Assembly (NCBI RefSeq): GCF_000340215.1
Contig: NW_006921532.1
Coordinates: forward strand, 3,203,337-3,267,336
DNA: 64,000 nucleotides
Origin: Pseudocercospora fijiensis CIRAD86
Taxonomy: Eukaryota > Ascomycota > Dothideomycetes > Mycosphaerellales > Mycosphaerellaceae
Direction: 5' to 3'
Within the stretch, counting starts at the first letter, position 1, and the number at the start of each line of letters is the position of its first letter. The notes under the pieces are model-generated. The model saw only the letters and a program-made list of their open reading frames with translations, was not told where the DNA came from and did no database searches. Positions 48,000 to 59,780 of this stretch are shown here, piece by piece. Both the position numbers and the translations under genes were made by a program.

Positions 48000-49270
48000 T
48001 AAAGGCAGTATACGCGGTAGTAAGTTAAGCTCTAAATTAATCGAATTCGATTGTATATTAACTAGGTATTTTAGCCGTTTCGCCCTCGCCGCGCCGCGCG
48101 CTCGTCTAGTAGAACAAGTACGACGTCCTCGTCTTAGTAGCGGCGATTCTATATAGTTAGACGCGAAATAGCGCTAGCATTCGGTATAGACTCGCACTCT
48201 AGACTCGAATTACGTAAGAAATGCTAATTCTCGCTTAGTCCGGCCCTACTACTCCCTACTATACCGCCGCCGCCGCCGCCGCCGACGATAACGATAAGGA
48301 TAACAATAAGGATAACAATAACAATAACAATAAGAGATTAGGTAGTTAGGGTGTTAGTCTTAGTCGCTATTGTTTAGTTAGTCTTACGCTTGCTTAATAG
48401 TACGCAATTGCGCGTGTCTGCTAGCGCCGCTCTGCCCTTTTAAATATATTATTAATTAATATGCTACTGTTCGCTAGCCTCGCTTTAGTATAAGTATAAT
48501 AACTTATCCTTTATATTTCTTCCTGTTTCTTCTCTTCTATAGTTATTGCAACATTGCTCGCGATACTATCTGCCCTAATATATATATAAGGTAAGGTATT
48601 TAACAATATAGATACATACTATTCTACGAACGATACGGAACAAACGACTCTTTAGATTAATAGGTAACGCGGATAAAGGCGTATAAGGCAGCGTTATATA
48701 ATATAAGTATTGTCCGAATACTAGTATAAGCCTAAATATTGCTAAACTTGTGTTTAATCTTTTAATGTTTTAATATTTAAATAAGAACACTTAAAACGTT
48801 AACAATCTATATTAGTAGCTACAACTATCTGTTTGCGCCTATATTACGCTTAGAATTACCCTAATATCTAATAGAATCTAGATCTTTACCTATAGGGCGA
48901 TCGACTATTGCCGACCTTACTATCGCTATAATAATAGACCGATCTAAACGGCTTAGTATAGCTTTCTGCCCCCTGCCGTCTAAATATTCTACTATATTGC
49001 TACTACTACTACCTTAGCATCTTCGCCGCTTGAAATAATTTATTTAAGAGCGACGACTAAGTACTCCTATCGATATTTGCTCGAGATAGTATATATAAAG
49101 GGCACTACTACAAGTTAAACAAACTAACTAATTCTTAGGATTCCCGAAATTCCTAAAATTAGCCTAAAGCCGACCTTCTTTAACTTCGGCGCACTAGGCT
49201 ATATATTGCCTTCTTCCTTTTAGATAGAGACTCTCCCCGTAGCAATTATCGTCTAAATTAAATATCGAGT
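48000..49270. other. RIP-mutated AT-rich flank before the gene island
   Basis: No gene or recognised element. It contains a (ccg)n tract followed by degenerate gataaca/aacaat repeats (48262-48335) and becomes very AT-rich around 48480-48620 and 48720-48800. The mutated composition ends abruptly near 49270. Confidence 0.5.
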
Positions 49271-49917
49271 TACTGTTGAGCTGTAATTTGACAGATATTA
49301 GCAGAACTTGTTAGAGGAGCTGTCTCAAGGAGGTTGTGTATCCGAAATGCAATCGATCGGGTTTGGCCTTGGTTTTGATAGTCAAGCACCTCAACCTTGA
49401 TTTGTATGGTTGTACGCTCAACCAGCTGACGTCTACTTAGGATGCTTACAGCAGAGCATGGAGAGTCTCAATCTGTCTCGCAGGCATAGACGAACGTGTC
49501 GGTCATAAAAACTTCCAGAGTGTTCTCCCTATCCGAACCTCCGAGATTAGTCTCTTTGTGTTCAATACAAGAAGGTATACACAGCCAGCACATCGCAAAG
49601 TCGAAATTGGTAGACTTCACAACTGGCAATGTGACCTACGCGTCACCAAGCGTGCGTTGATCGGCCGCACCTTCCTTGCCCTCGGTCGATGATAAGAACT
49701 GTCTGTCATGTGGACAATAGACTCTGCATTTCCATGTCGGCGCCTCTTTACTGCTCTGGCAATAACCACGCCTTGGGCATAGCAATATTGAGAGGTGGCT
49801 CAGGCTTGTGGTAAACTTATTGCCCATGGTAGATCGACAAGAGTGCGGCACCAGTACGACGCAAGCATCCTTGGAGAAGTTGTCATAGCGTGCTGCAAAA
49901 ACTTGCATTCATGTTGC
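49271..49917. other. unmutated 3' flank of the mitochondrial-type gene
   Basis: Balanced base composition without stop-codon saturation. It probably holds the 3' untranslated region of the neighbouring minus-strand gene. The open frames here (for example 49636-49908, minus) show no protein-like features, so I call no gene. Confidence 0.45.
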
Positions 49918-50832
49918 TCAGAAGATGCCGAACCACTTCTTCTGGACGGGCTGCGCCTTTCCATCGAAATCGACATAAGTCTCAGCAGCCATCTTGGGTT
50001 TGCTCGCGATACTTTCAATCGTTGCCTCTCCAGCATGTTGTGGTTCAGCCTGCGGGCTGCTACCAACCAATTCTGGGTCTTTAGATTGCTCATCCGACTT
50101 CGCCATCCAACCACCGAATATGCCTTCTTGTTGGTCCAGCCCATGCGCTTTTCTGTAGGCAGAACGCTTCTTAACATCATCGACCTTTTGTTTCCTCTTC
50201 TCTGCAGTTTGGGCACTGACATAGGCCACGTGAAGATCGTAGACTTCAATCCATCTCCCGATGAACGAGAAAGGGTGCGCAAAGAACATGCTGTTCGGAG
50301 GCAGCATATCTTTATAAGGAGTATCGTGTAGGAAATCGGTCAGCCATATTCCTACGACAAGCGACACCAGAATGGACTGGAGAATAACATTAGCACGTGC
50401 ACGCATTGCACACGTTGGAATAAATGTCGCATCACCTACCAGCGATATCCACAAGTGGATGTTCCTGTTAGTGAGGAACCAGTGCATAAACGTGCCCTCA
50501 GGCGGCATCATGTGTGGGTATCGCTTGGTTTTTTGTGCCTGAGTGAGCTCTGGACCGTAGGTATATCTCGTCTTCTGGCGCAGTCTCGACGGATGCGATG
50601 GCGGCCGAAACCTGTCTGGCTTCTCCAGCACTCGTGGTTTGGGCGGCGCAGGTCGTTCGGTGGATGCATATCGAGATGGATGAGCCAGCAGAGGCCTTCT
50701 CCTCAGCAATTGCAGGTGACGCGCATGGTATTGAAGGCTGGCGCGAGGGAGCACCATTCCCATTCCCATTCCCAGTCTCATTGCCGACCCCGATCCCGGC
50801 CTGAGCGATGCCATCTCGATGTGTCCGGCCAC
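49918..50832 (-). CDS. conserved fungal mitochondrial-type membrane protein, unknown function
   Basis: The unspliced frame is 304 codons, but it contains a likely 63-bp intron at 50377-50439 (GTAGGT...CTCCAG, branch-like gtgctaatg). Because 63 is a multiple of three the frame stays open. Removing it joins IHLWISL to SILVSLVVGIWLTDFL and gives 283 residues with one clean membrane segment. The N-terminal 60 residues are rich in Arg, Leu and Met with few acids, as in a mitochondrial presequence. A conserved-looking core (KRYPHMMPPEGTFMHWFLTN, LPPNSMFFAHPF, AQTAEKRKQK) resembles an uncharacterised Pezizomycotina family I recall without a name. It diverges from beta-tubulin across 298 bp. The start may be this Met or a later one (residue 7 or 18). 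Confidence 0.8.
   Translation of the reverse strand: MAGHIEMASLRPGSGSAMRLGMGMGMVLPRASLQYHARHLQLLRRRPLLAHPSRYASTERPAPPKPRVLEKPDRFRPPSHPSRLRQKTRYTYGPELTQAQKTKRYPHMMPPEGTFMHWFLTNRNIHLWISLVGDATFIPTCAMRARANVILQSILVSLVVGIWLTDFLHDTPYKDMLPPNSMFFAHPFSFIGRWIEVYDLHVAYVSAQTAEKRKQKVDDVKKRSAYRKAHGLDQQEGIFGGWMAKSDEQSKDPELVGSSPQAEPQHAGEATIESIASKPKMAAETYVDFDGKAQPVQKKWFGIF
50377..50439 (-). other. 63-bp in-frame intron
   Basis: On the minus strand it begins gtaggtgatg and ends tattctccag, with gctaat 14-19 bases before the end. Its length keeps the reading frame, so gene finders may miss it. Confidence 0.75.
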
Positions 50833-51130
50833 AAGACACGCTCCTTCCTAGATCTTTCACTTGCACGGTGCGTCGGCGCCGTCGGGAAAGACCCTGCTGC
50901 GCGAGTGCCTCAGGCTTTGCTGGGTTTAAAGTTCGCGCCCCACACTGTAAACAAATGGGCCCGGCGTGGACTTTCCTCGCACTCCTTGACCAGCTCCCAA
51001 GGCACCCAACACTGCACCAGCAACAGGCAGACGCATACACACCGCATCAACGACCTCGAGTCAACTCCCAGCGTGCACACCTATACCCTCACCAAACCAA
51101 CACCCCCGCAATACCGCCAAAATTCCCGGA
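50833..51130. promoter_or_regulatory. shared divergent promoter of the membrane-protein and beta-tubulin genes
   Basis: The 298 bp lie between two start codons pointing away from each other. The beta-tubulin side is a C/A-rich leader (accctcaccaaaccaacacc) typical of strongly expressed fungal genes. I see no clear TATA box, and there are no RIP-type changes. Confidence 0.6.
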
Positions 51131-52742
51131 ATGCGCGAGATCGTAAGTCTCCAAGCCCACACCGCCCCTGATCCCATCACCAGGCGCGGCACGCGTCGAC
51201 GGCGGCGACAGAGAGGCGACAACGAGCTGACTGCAGTGTGATACAGGTTCATCTCCAAACCGGCCAGTGTGTATGTATCGGCCGCGTCTCCTGCTGCCTG
51301 CAGACCGGGCATTGACCGCGCGAACAGGGCAACCAAATAGGTGCTGCATTCTGGCAGACCATCTCCGGCGAACATGGCCTCGACGGCGCTGGCGTGTACG
51401 TCGACACAGCAAGAGCAGCTTCTGAGCACGACTGACCACAACGCAGGTACAATGGCACGTCTGATCTCCAGCTCGAGCGCATGAACGTCTACTTCAACGA
51501 GGTATGCTCCCAAGTCCCTTGAAGTGCCAAGGCTTTCGAACTAACGCGACGGTGTAGGCCTCTGGCAACAAGTATGTCCCACGTGCCGTCCTCGTCGATC
51601 TCGAGCCAGGTACCATGGATGCCGTCCGTGCTGGTCCATTCGGTCAGCTCTTCCGCCCAGACAACTTCGTCTTTGGCCAGTCCGGTGCTGGTAACAACTG
51701 GGCAAAGGGTCACTACACTGAGGGTGCCGAGCTCGTTGACCAGGTTCTCGATGTCGTCCGCCGCGAGGCTGAGGGCTGCGACTGCCTTCAAGGTTTCCAG
51801 ATCACCCACTCCCTCGGGGGTGGTACCGGTGCTGGTATGGGTACGCTTTTGATCTCCAAGATCCGCGAGGAGTTCCCAGACAGAATGATGGCCACCTTCT
51901 CCGTCATGCCATCGCCAAAGGTCTCCGACACCGTTGTCGAGCCATACAACGCCACCCTCTCCGTCCACCAGCTGGTTGAGAACTCTGACGAGACCTTCTG
52001 TATCGACAACGAGGCTCTCTACGACATCTGCATGCGCACCCTCAAGCTCAACAACCCAAGCTACGGTGACCTCAACCACCTCGTCTCCGCTGTCATGTCT
52101 GGCGTGACCACTTGCCTGCGTTTCCCAGGTCAGCTCAACAGCGATCTCCGCAAGCTTGCCGTCAACATGGTGCCATTCCCACGTCTCCACTTCTTCATGG
52201 TCGGTTTCGCACCACTTACCAGCCGCGGCGCCTACTCCTTCCGCGCCGTCACCGTGCCGGAGCTCACTCAGCAGATCTTCGACCCAAAGAACATGATGGC
52301 TGCTAGCGACTTCCGCAACGGACGCTACCTCACTTGTTCGGCTATCTACCGTGGCAAGGTCTCGATGAAGGAGGTCGAGGATCAGATCAGGAACGTGCAG
52401 AACAAGAACACTGCCTACTTCGTTGAGTGGATTCCGAACAACGTCCAGACCGCTCTCTGCTCTATCCCACCACGCGGTCTCAAGATGTCCTCCACCTTCG
52501 TCGGCAACAGCACCTCCATCCAGGAGCTGTTCAAGCGTGTCGGTGACCAGTTCACTGCCATGTTCCGTCGCAAGGCTTTCTTGCACTGGTACACCGGCGA
52601 GGGTATGGACGAGATGGAGTTCACTGAGGCAGAGTCGAACATGAACGACCTTGTCTCTGAGTACCAGCAATACCAGGAAGCTTCAGTCTCTGAGGGCGAG
52701 GAGGAGTACGACGAAGAGGCGCCGCTGGAAGCCGATGAGTAG
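51131..52742 (+). CDS. TUB2: beta-tubulin
   Basis: The gene encodes the beta subunit of the microtubule heterodimer. Five exons splice cleanly: 51131-51142 (MREI), 51247-51270, 51328-51395, 51447-51501 and 51558-52742. Four GT-AG introns (104, 57, 51 and 56 bp) separate them. The product is 447 residues, the usual fungal length. The N-terminal MREI tetrapeptide that mediates tubulin mRNA autoregulation in animals is present. The GTP-binding signature GGGTGAGMG is at 140-148, and the acidic C-terminal tail is [17 protein letters not shown]. Residues tied to benzimidazole resistance are all wild type: His6, Tyr50, Phe167, Glu198, Phe200 and Leu240. Codon use is strongly C-biased at third positions, a mark of high expression. 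Long open frames on the opposite strand are shadows. Confidence 0.98.
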
Positions 52743-53300
52743 AAGTCTCGAAAGCCAGCGAGCAATGGGCAGAAGGGTTCCCCATCTACTCCCCAGACCA
52801 TGGACACAGCCCCTGATACTCTACCTCCCAGCTATGAAGACGTGACGTCTGACCCGGCAGCTCCACACCGCTCCCAGAACCAGGAGAGCGCCTATCGCAG
52901 AGAGACGAGAAACAGCAGTGGTCAGCGGTCTCTTTTTCCTGTCAACGAGTAGATTGTGGTCCCCTAGCTCGGTTTTTGGCAGCTATGGTGGCCGAGTATG
53001 ATCAAGGATATTGAGCGTTCCTAATTGTTTCTGCTTTTTTGCACGACAACCCCACACGAATAGCTTTAGCAGAGATGTCTGTAGCGACATCTGCAAGGCA
53101 CAGTTATGAATACGTCCTGCCCGTGCACAATGTCTTCACTTCCATGCGTTGCCAGCGACCTCGGACAGATCAAGATCGGAATCCATCGATCGCCATTCTC
53201 ACTACACTCCTTCGATCACCTAGCTACACTTCTTTTCTATAAATTGCGCTCATGATACGCGCCCGAAAAAAAGCTCTTCTTGTAGTTCTCAGATTTAACG
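52743..53300. other. 3' flank of beta-tubulin
   Basis: Normal composition, presumably with the 3' untranslated region. A 67-codon frame at 53039-53242 is not convincing. No gene or repeat is called. Confidence 0.5.
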
Positions 53301-53525
53301 GAAGCCACTTTGAACAGCATGAGCAAGCCAAAATGAAGCCCTTAGGCCAGAAAGCTTTGTAAAGGTACCTTAGCGGGGTCCGGGCTCTCCTCTAACCGCA
53401 GTTTAATCGTAAAAGCGCGGTTGCTCAGTCTAAATAGTACAATAGCAACGACCGCAGAAATGCAGTTGTCTTGAGTGAATTATTAGATCTTATAGACTAT
53501 AGATATCTAGCTATAGATGTAAAAT

Positions 53526-53583
53526 CTGAACAGTTAAAGCACGTAAACGGTTAAGATAAAGCGAACCGTTAGGACCAATTAGC
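53526..53583. repeat. candidate left terminal inverted repeat
   Basis: It pairs with 60365-60426 in inverted orientation, as described for the element. The match includes acggtta and gcgaac...gg blocks at the same spacing. Confidence 0.55.
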
Positions 53584-53689
53584 GGCTGCTAAGAGTCAGC
53601 TGTTTATTAGCAGTTAGCGGTATATAGGTGTTAGCGGTATGTAGGTGATAGCGGTTTAATTATCTATATAGGTATACTATTCTATACTG

Positions 53690-53853
53690 TCTATTGCGCT
53701 GCCGCTGTCTACCGCTCTGCCGCTGTCTACCGCTCTACCGCTGTCTACCGCTCTGCCGCTATCTACCGCTCTGCCGCTATCTACCGCTCTGCCGCTATCT
53801 ACCGCTCTGCCGCTGTCTACCGCTCTGCTGCTATCTACCGCTCAAAGAAACTA
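53690..53853. repeat. 18-bp minisatellite (taccgctctgccgctgtc)
   Basis: About nine copies of an 18-bp unit have single-base variants (gtc/atc). A lone inverted copy (gtagacagcggtagagcg) occurs at 59467-59484 near the other end of the transposon. Confidence 0.9.
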
Positions 53854-53879
53854 AACATCCTAATCTATATAAAGCACCC

Positions 53880-56800
53880 TATTACTAGTCCTTATATCCT
53901 AAGCCTTGCCTATCGTTATAAGTAGTAGCTGCGTCGCATTAGTTACGACTAGCACTATCTAGATCTTATTGCTACTAATACTGTTTACTCTAACCGTAAT
54001 CTCCTTATTGCTAAGCTTATAGACTAGTAGCTTAAGGAGTGGATCATCTCGGAGTATTTCCTTCGTAGTTATTGTAAGGCGTACGAATAGCGAGAGGCTA
54101 CGGATAGTACGGTGCGTAAAGATTTAATTAATCCGGCCGATATTAGTTGTACTACGATATTAGACGAAGTCGCTACGGCGGAAGACTATACGGCGCTAGG
54201 TTAGCTTATCGTCGAATGCGAAGCGCTTGTACTAGTAGATCGTATCCTACGGAGTAGTTAGTATATAAATATTGAAGCTAGGATAATACTAACCTTGTTT
54301 ATCGGAGTGTAGTTCTCGCGGTTGTAGTCGTATCGGTATGCGTTAATTAGAGGCTCTCGATAGCCGCTAAGTGCATTATTCTTAACTAGTAGAAGCAGGA
54401 ATTCCTTACAGTAGTATTCGAGAAGGCGCTCGCTAGTTATAATACCGAGGTAATCGTTGTCGCTAAGGATTGTCTCGGTACTATTAAGCATAGTCTAGTT
54501 ATCTATATCGCTATTAAATCGACGCTGCTCGGACCTAGGTAACACACTCTTAAAGAGTTGTAGGTTCTAATCGTATAGGTCTTTTAGCTGCTTTATTAGT
54601 ATAGGATGATCGGATACGTAAGCACCCTATAGTAGCAAACGTACCGTTATATTCAAGCCCTACCGCTAAAGGAGGTTACGCTTAGGGTTAATATAGTTAG
54701 TTATATAGATTTGCTGCTTTATCTCCTTATACTTGGCTTCGCTAGCAAGGACATTGCAATTCGCGGCTAAGGCGTATTTAGCGATAGTAACGTTGTAGTG
54801 CTAGCCAATATAGACATTTAGCCGCTTTGCTATACTACGATATTTAGCGGCACCCTTCGTATCCTTCGCCTGCTAATTATTAGCAACTTAGCTTACTACA
54901 CTTATACTGCGGCGATCGCGGGTCCGTAGATTCTTAGTATTAGCGATAGCGCTACATTCTATCAGTTCCTAGAAAACCTACCGTATAGCAATTATCTTAG
55001 CTATATAGTTCTTCCGTTGTTCAGTCGTCGTCTTTTAGGACATAAGGTTTACATTTAAACGTACTAATGCCGAGAAGCTACGGACGAGTACGGCAGAGAC
55101 TAGGATTTCATCGAATTCTAATAAGACTAGTAGCTGCCGGGCTTAGTACTATCGCTAGATGTAACTAAAGAGGTTGCTAATCGCAGTGCCGCCCTTACGT
55201 ACCATTTTATATATAGCTTTAGCAAATTATAGCTCGATAAGCTCGTCCTATAGCTAAGTACGTAGCAATACTAGTATAAGGACTAACTAGCAAGCGTGCT
55301 CGGATAGGCTGTATTTAAGCAGATAATATAGCGGTAACTGAAGCCGATTCTATCTAGGTAGCATAGGAAAAGTACGTAGCTCCTTACTATATACTAGTTA
55401 AGCTGTATTTGTTAAGATCTTACTAAGTAGGAGAGTGTGTATTATGTAGCTTATACCCTTGAATTCCGAGTGCGCTAGATCAGATAGACGTAAAAGGATA
55501 ATATCTATCGCTAGCGATATCTTTTGCAGTGCTATAGAGTCTAGCAGCATGCCGTACTGCTTACTAAACTAGGTACGGGCTAATTGCCCGGCGATGCTGT
55601 CTATATATTAGCGAATGCGCTCGTTTTCATAATAATACCGTAGATCGGAGACCGAGACCGTTAAGTTGCCTCTATCCTTAGCAGTCGTATAGCAGTACCG
55701 ATAGGAAATAGTAGATATAGGTCCGAGCATGCCGGAATTCTCTTACTATTAAGGCATATCGCTAATGTATGCTATAACAAAAGCTGAGATTGTAGCCTCT
55801 ATGCTATCTAGTAGGCTAAGCTGTACACTACGATCTAGTGCTTGCAATACTAGTGCGAAGGCATCGACTATATCGTCTATATTGCTACCGTAAGGTCCAA
55901 GAGTGAAAGGAATAATATTAGAGGTACGGTTACGCTCCTATATCGACAGTCTAGCTATAATAATATAGAAACCTATTAGCGATCGATGCATATTCCAATA
56001 GAGGCCGAATCTATTAATAAACATGAGATATAGTAAGGAGATAACCTTACTTAGCTTAATATAGGTATCGATAAGGTGCTAGCGGCTATAAGTTATAATC
56101 TCTAACTCGCTACGAATAGGGTGTGTTTAGTGAATTGGAAGTATTCGACTATCCTTAAGAATAACGCGTCTAACAATATATACGTACGTACCCTAAGGTA
56201 GCAAGTCCTCGGCATTGACCTTGCTTTAGTATAGGTAGTGCACTGCGACAGTGCTATTGCTAGGCCGCACCTAGGATTCTAAGACGTAGTAACTAAAGAC
56301 CTCGGTGTCGATTAGAAACAGCTCGTTCTGCTCCGGGTCTTGAATCTTAAGCTTCGTAGCCGCAGGCAGCTATTGGAATTTGTAGAGGCGCTATACCTAT
56401 ACAACAGTCGACCCCTTCGCACTAGTATAATTACGCTCGGTTCGGTTATCGAGCCAAATAGCTAAGACGCGGCCGATATGACTCTAATTAGTAGTATTAG
56501 CGGTATAGCAATTAGTATCGTTATAACGGAACTAAACGAAATCTAATAGAAAGATTAGTCCGCCTAGCTTGCCGATAAACTGCTTCTAATTAACCGAAGG
56601 TACTAGCATTAGGGCATTAGTCTTTACTGTCTTAGCACTACGCTTCCTAGTCGGTAGTATATAGTTTAGCGCTTTGCTACGAGCTAGACTAGGTATATAG
56701 GACGTAGAAGCTATAGGTATACTCGGATTAGCTAGATACGTAGCGAAGGCACTAGAAGTTGTTCGAATCGAGCTCGCCTATGCCCGAGACTAGCTAAGTT

Positions 56801-57776
56801 CGTTTAGTAAGTCTACGAGGAGGGCGAGACTACTATATATTTAAATGTCGGAGGCTAAGATCCGCGTAAACAGCTATTGTAGATTAAAGAAGTAGAGCGG
56901 CTCGGAGACCTTCGCTTCTTTTCCTAGTGCAGATAGTAGCTTCTTCTACTCGAGGGCGACCTCTTAAAAGCGCAATTCGAGGAGAGGAAGGACTAACTTA
57001 AGATACAACTTAATAGTGTCGACTAAGCGCGGAAGATCTGCTATCTAAATACTATCCGTAATCAGTGTAGCAAAGATCTAGAACAGCGACTAATAGTCGG
57101 CCTTTAAAATACCTATATCTTAGAGCTAAAGACTAAAGGCGAGTTCGAGGGACTTGATTACTACAACCTTGTAGCCCTTTTTCTAGTCTAGGACTCGAGA
57201 CTAGTCGTAGAACTAAGCTGGCTCTAGCGGCGGCAACATAAAGCTAGCCGGTTGTTAAGTCTGAGTAGGTGCTTAGGCTTTATCTTCCTCGATATACTCC
57301 TAACTAGGTATAGCAGTCGCTTGCTACACTTCGAGGGGCTCGTCTTCTTCTTCGCCCTTAATCTAGTAGTTAGCTGTTTCGATAACCTCCTTAGCAGTTA
57401 GCATATTATAGCTACTAGTGTCTTTAGTCTATATAGTCGCTAGGTCGAGACTTAGTAGTTCAAATATTATACGACGCATAGGCTTAGCTTTATTAAACTG
57501 TACACCGAGGCCGTCGTTAGGCTGCTCGATGCTCTAAGTAACATCCTCTATATTAGGAAGGTCTACGGCTTTAGCTTCCTTATTATCCTTATCTTCCTCG
57601 TTACGCGAGCGCTTCGTACCGGATACTAGAGTAGGTGCTAATGCCGAAGGAACAGCCGTGTCGCCTTAAGTAGCTGTGTCGGCTTAAGCACTCGTATCGC
57701 CTTAGTTGTTTAGCGCAGCTAGTCGGTTAGTACTGCGACGTAGAGCGCCTAGTAGTATAAATAAGTATCGGTGCAT
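53880..57776 (-). pseudogene. Plavaka/KDZ-type transposase, RIP-inactivated
   Basis: A single minus-strand frame runs from ATG 57776-57774 for about 3.5-3.9 kb, with stops almost only at Gln/Trp positions. Protein-like landmarks are FGLYWNMHRSLIGFY followed by TSNIIPFTLGPYGSNIDDIV (about 56000-55880), AKDRGNL (about 55655), LSDLAHSEFKGISYIIHTLL (about 55470) and LKYSLSEHAC (about 55310). This order matches the large transposase-like proteins of fungal Plavaka/KDZ DNA elements as I know them. The residues before FGLY read Asn-Arg where I expect acidic-Gly; both are TG-to-TA changes. A Ser/Ala/Thr-rich N-terminus and a variable C-terminus are present. The stop at 54258 may be a converted Gln codon, because the same frame continues to about 53880. 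Confidence 0.75.
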
Positions 57777-59154
57777 CTTAGGTATATGTCGAATATCGTA
57801 TAGGGTGTGTATATATATGTGTATATCGAATAGTATAGAGGTAGAGGTGGAGGTAGAGGTATCTAGTTGAATTTGTTTGCTACGGAAGGCAGTCGCGTAT
57901 AAAGGAAGTCGCTAACGCGTTACGTATATGCAAGTCTAGTATATAAATGTAGACGCGTTTAACGCGTATGTACGGCTTCACTAGTACTACTCGATCTTTC
58001 GCGTACTATAGGGTTGTTAGTAGATATTAATATTATCAATTTATTATAGTTTTATATATAAAAAAATGCTAAAAAAATTAAGCGCATACAGCGCATATAG
58101 CAATAGCAACAGCAACAGTAGATAGCGGACAGCAGACAGCAAACGGCGCCCTAGCGCTACGTAGACAGTATTATAAAAAATAAAAATAAAAAAGCATTAA
58201 GCAGCGCGGCGCTACTTGCGCGGCGGCAGCGCAAAGTCGAGCTTATTCGCCTCTGCTAAGGCGGTAGAGAAATCTCGCTTCTATATACCTTATAGTTAGC
58301 ATATCTATTATACAGCTGCTAGTATACTGAACTATACCTTGCGGCCCTTGTCGCTAGAGCTAGGCTTTGCTAGCATTAGCTCCTTTAAGTCGGAGCGCTC
58401 TAGATTATCGAACTTTTCGTCGATTCTATATATATAGTTAGTTGCTAATTATTCCGCAAGGCTCGGTAGGTGCTTAATAGATATAGATGCTCGATCTATA
58501 GAAGGTTAACTTACGGGTAGCTATTATAACCAAGCATAAGCTTGGTGTTAGCGTTAGCGCATCGTTTATCGCCTATAAGTATTTATTAGTATCTATATCT
58601 AGTATAATAAGTATAACTTACTAGGAAGATCGGCATCCGCCCGAAGGCAGATCGCTACCTTCGAGCACAAAGATCGAAATAGCCCTAGTACAGATTATTA
58701 GTATACATATACAAACATCTTACGGAGCTCTCGGAGGTATCGATTTAATAGATAGATAGATAGATAGACGCAGACGTAGATACTCAAGCCGAAGCTTATG
58801 TTAAAGAAGCTTAGCTATATTATACTAAATAATACGAGCAGTATACTTATATTGAATAAACATACACCTATAGAATACTTTGCCCTACTAGCTAGAGGCA
58901 TCGACGTCTAGATAGCCTTTTATATAATAGAAGCTGTATTATTATTAGCATTACCGAGCATTACTAATCTACCAACGCATAGCAAACCTATATACTACAA
59001 AAAAATCATCCTTATTGAAGAGGGACTCGAAGAAAGAAAGAGTGCCCTTATTATTAAGGGACTTTAAATAAGCATTTTGCTCAAATTGAGCGGTAACGAA
59101 TTTCTAAAATACCAATCAGTATATAGCCACTACACTAGCAGCAGCAGAACACGA
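57777..59154. other. AT-rich 5' part of the transposon
   Basis: No gene is called. Features are a ggtagaggtgg-type repeat just upstream of the transposase start (57837-57862), an A-rich stretch at 58060-58080, cagca/gacagc repeats at 58098-58145 and a (gata)n tract at 58751-58768. Confidence 0.45.
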
Positions 59155-59465
59155 GTAGCAGTAGTAGCGGCAGCAGCAAAAGCTGAGCAGCGGCAGTAGC
59201 AAAAGCTAAGCAGCGGCAGCAGCAAAAGCTGAGCAGCGGCAGCAGCAAAAGCTGAGCAGCGGCAGTAGCAAAAGCTGAGCAGCGGCAGCAGCAAAAGCTA
59301 AGCAGCGGCAGCAGCAAAAGCTAAGTAGCGGTAGTAGCAAAAGCTGAGTAGCGGCAGCAGCAAAAGCTGAGCAGCGGCAGCAGCAAAAGCTAAGCAGCGG
59401 CAGCAGCAAAAGCTGAGCAGCGGCAGCAGCAAAAGCTAAGCAGCGGCAGCAGCAAAAGCTGAACA
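59155..59465. repeat. 23-bp minisatellite (gcagcggcagcagcaaaagc tga)
   Basis: About thirteen copies of a 23-bp unit vary mostly at tga/taa and cag/tag. Because 23 is not a multiple of three, all minus frames read Leu/Cys/Ala-rich repeats; these are artefacts of the array, not genes. Confidence 0.92.
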
Positions 59466-59780
59466 GTAGACAGCGGTAGAGCGCTAAAAAAGGTGAACAG
59501 GCAGTGCAGTCTGAATTCTGAAAGGTAGAAGGACTTATACGAGCTCGAGAGATAGTATCATTCTTGAAGGTTCTCGATCCTAGGCATTTACCGCGGGCCT
59601 AGCTATATAGGAGGGGCTAGGAGGTCTGAATGTCGTTGCTATAGATCGATTTAATGAGTTCATCTTTCTGTTTATAACTAGTAGTCTCGAAGTGCATTAT
59701 CCGAATGCTATAGTCGAGCTTATTACGATTCGAAAGGTCTTTCTTAAATTCATTTGCTTATAGAGTAGTCGGTTTAGGAA

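Noticed and set aside
1..49270. Starship-type element (tyrosine recombinase captain, DUF3435)
   Set aside because: I searched the translated large genes by eye for the captain's motifs and saw none; the large genes remain unassigned.
49795..50331. 178-codon + strand frame opposite the membrane-protein gene
   Set aside because: Overlaps the real minus-strand gene; composition is not protein-like and it crosses the intron.
51489..52670. 393-codon open frame on the minus strand
   Set aside because: Antisense shadow of beta-tubulin, caused by strong third-position C bias.
53694..53888. Leu/Cys/Arg-rich + strand frame
   Set aside because: Translation of the 18-bp minisatellite, which keeps frame because 18 is divisible by three.
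59135..59409. Leu/Cys/Ala-rich minus-strand frames
   Set aside because: Produced by the 23-bp minisatellite in several frames; not genes.
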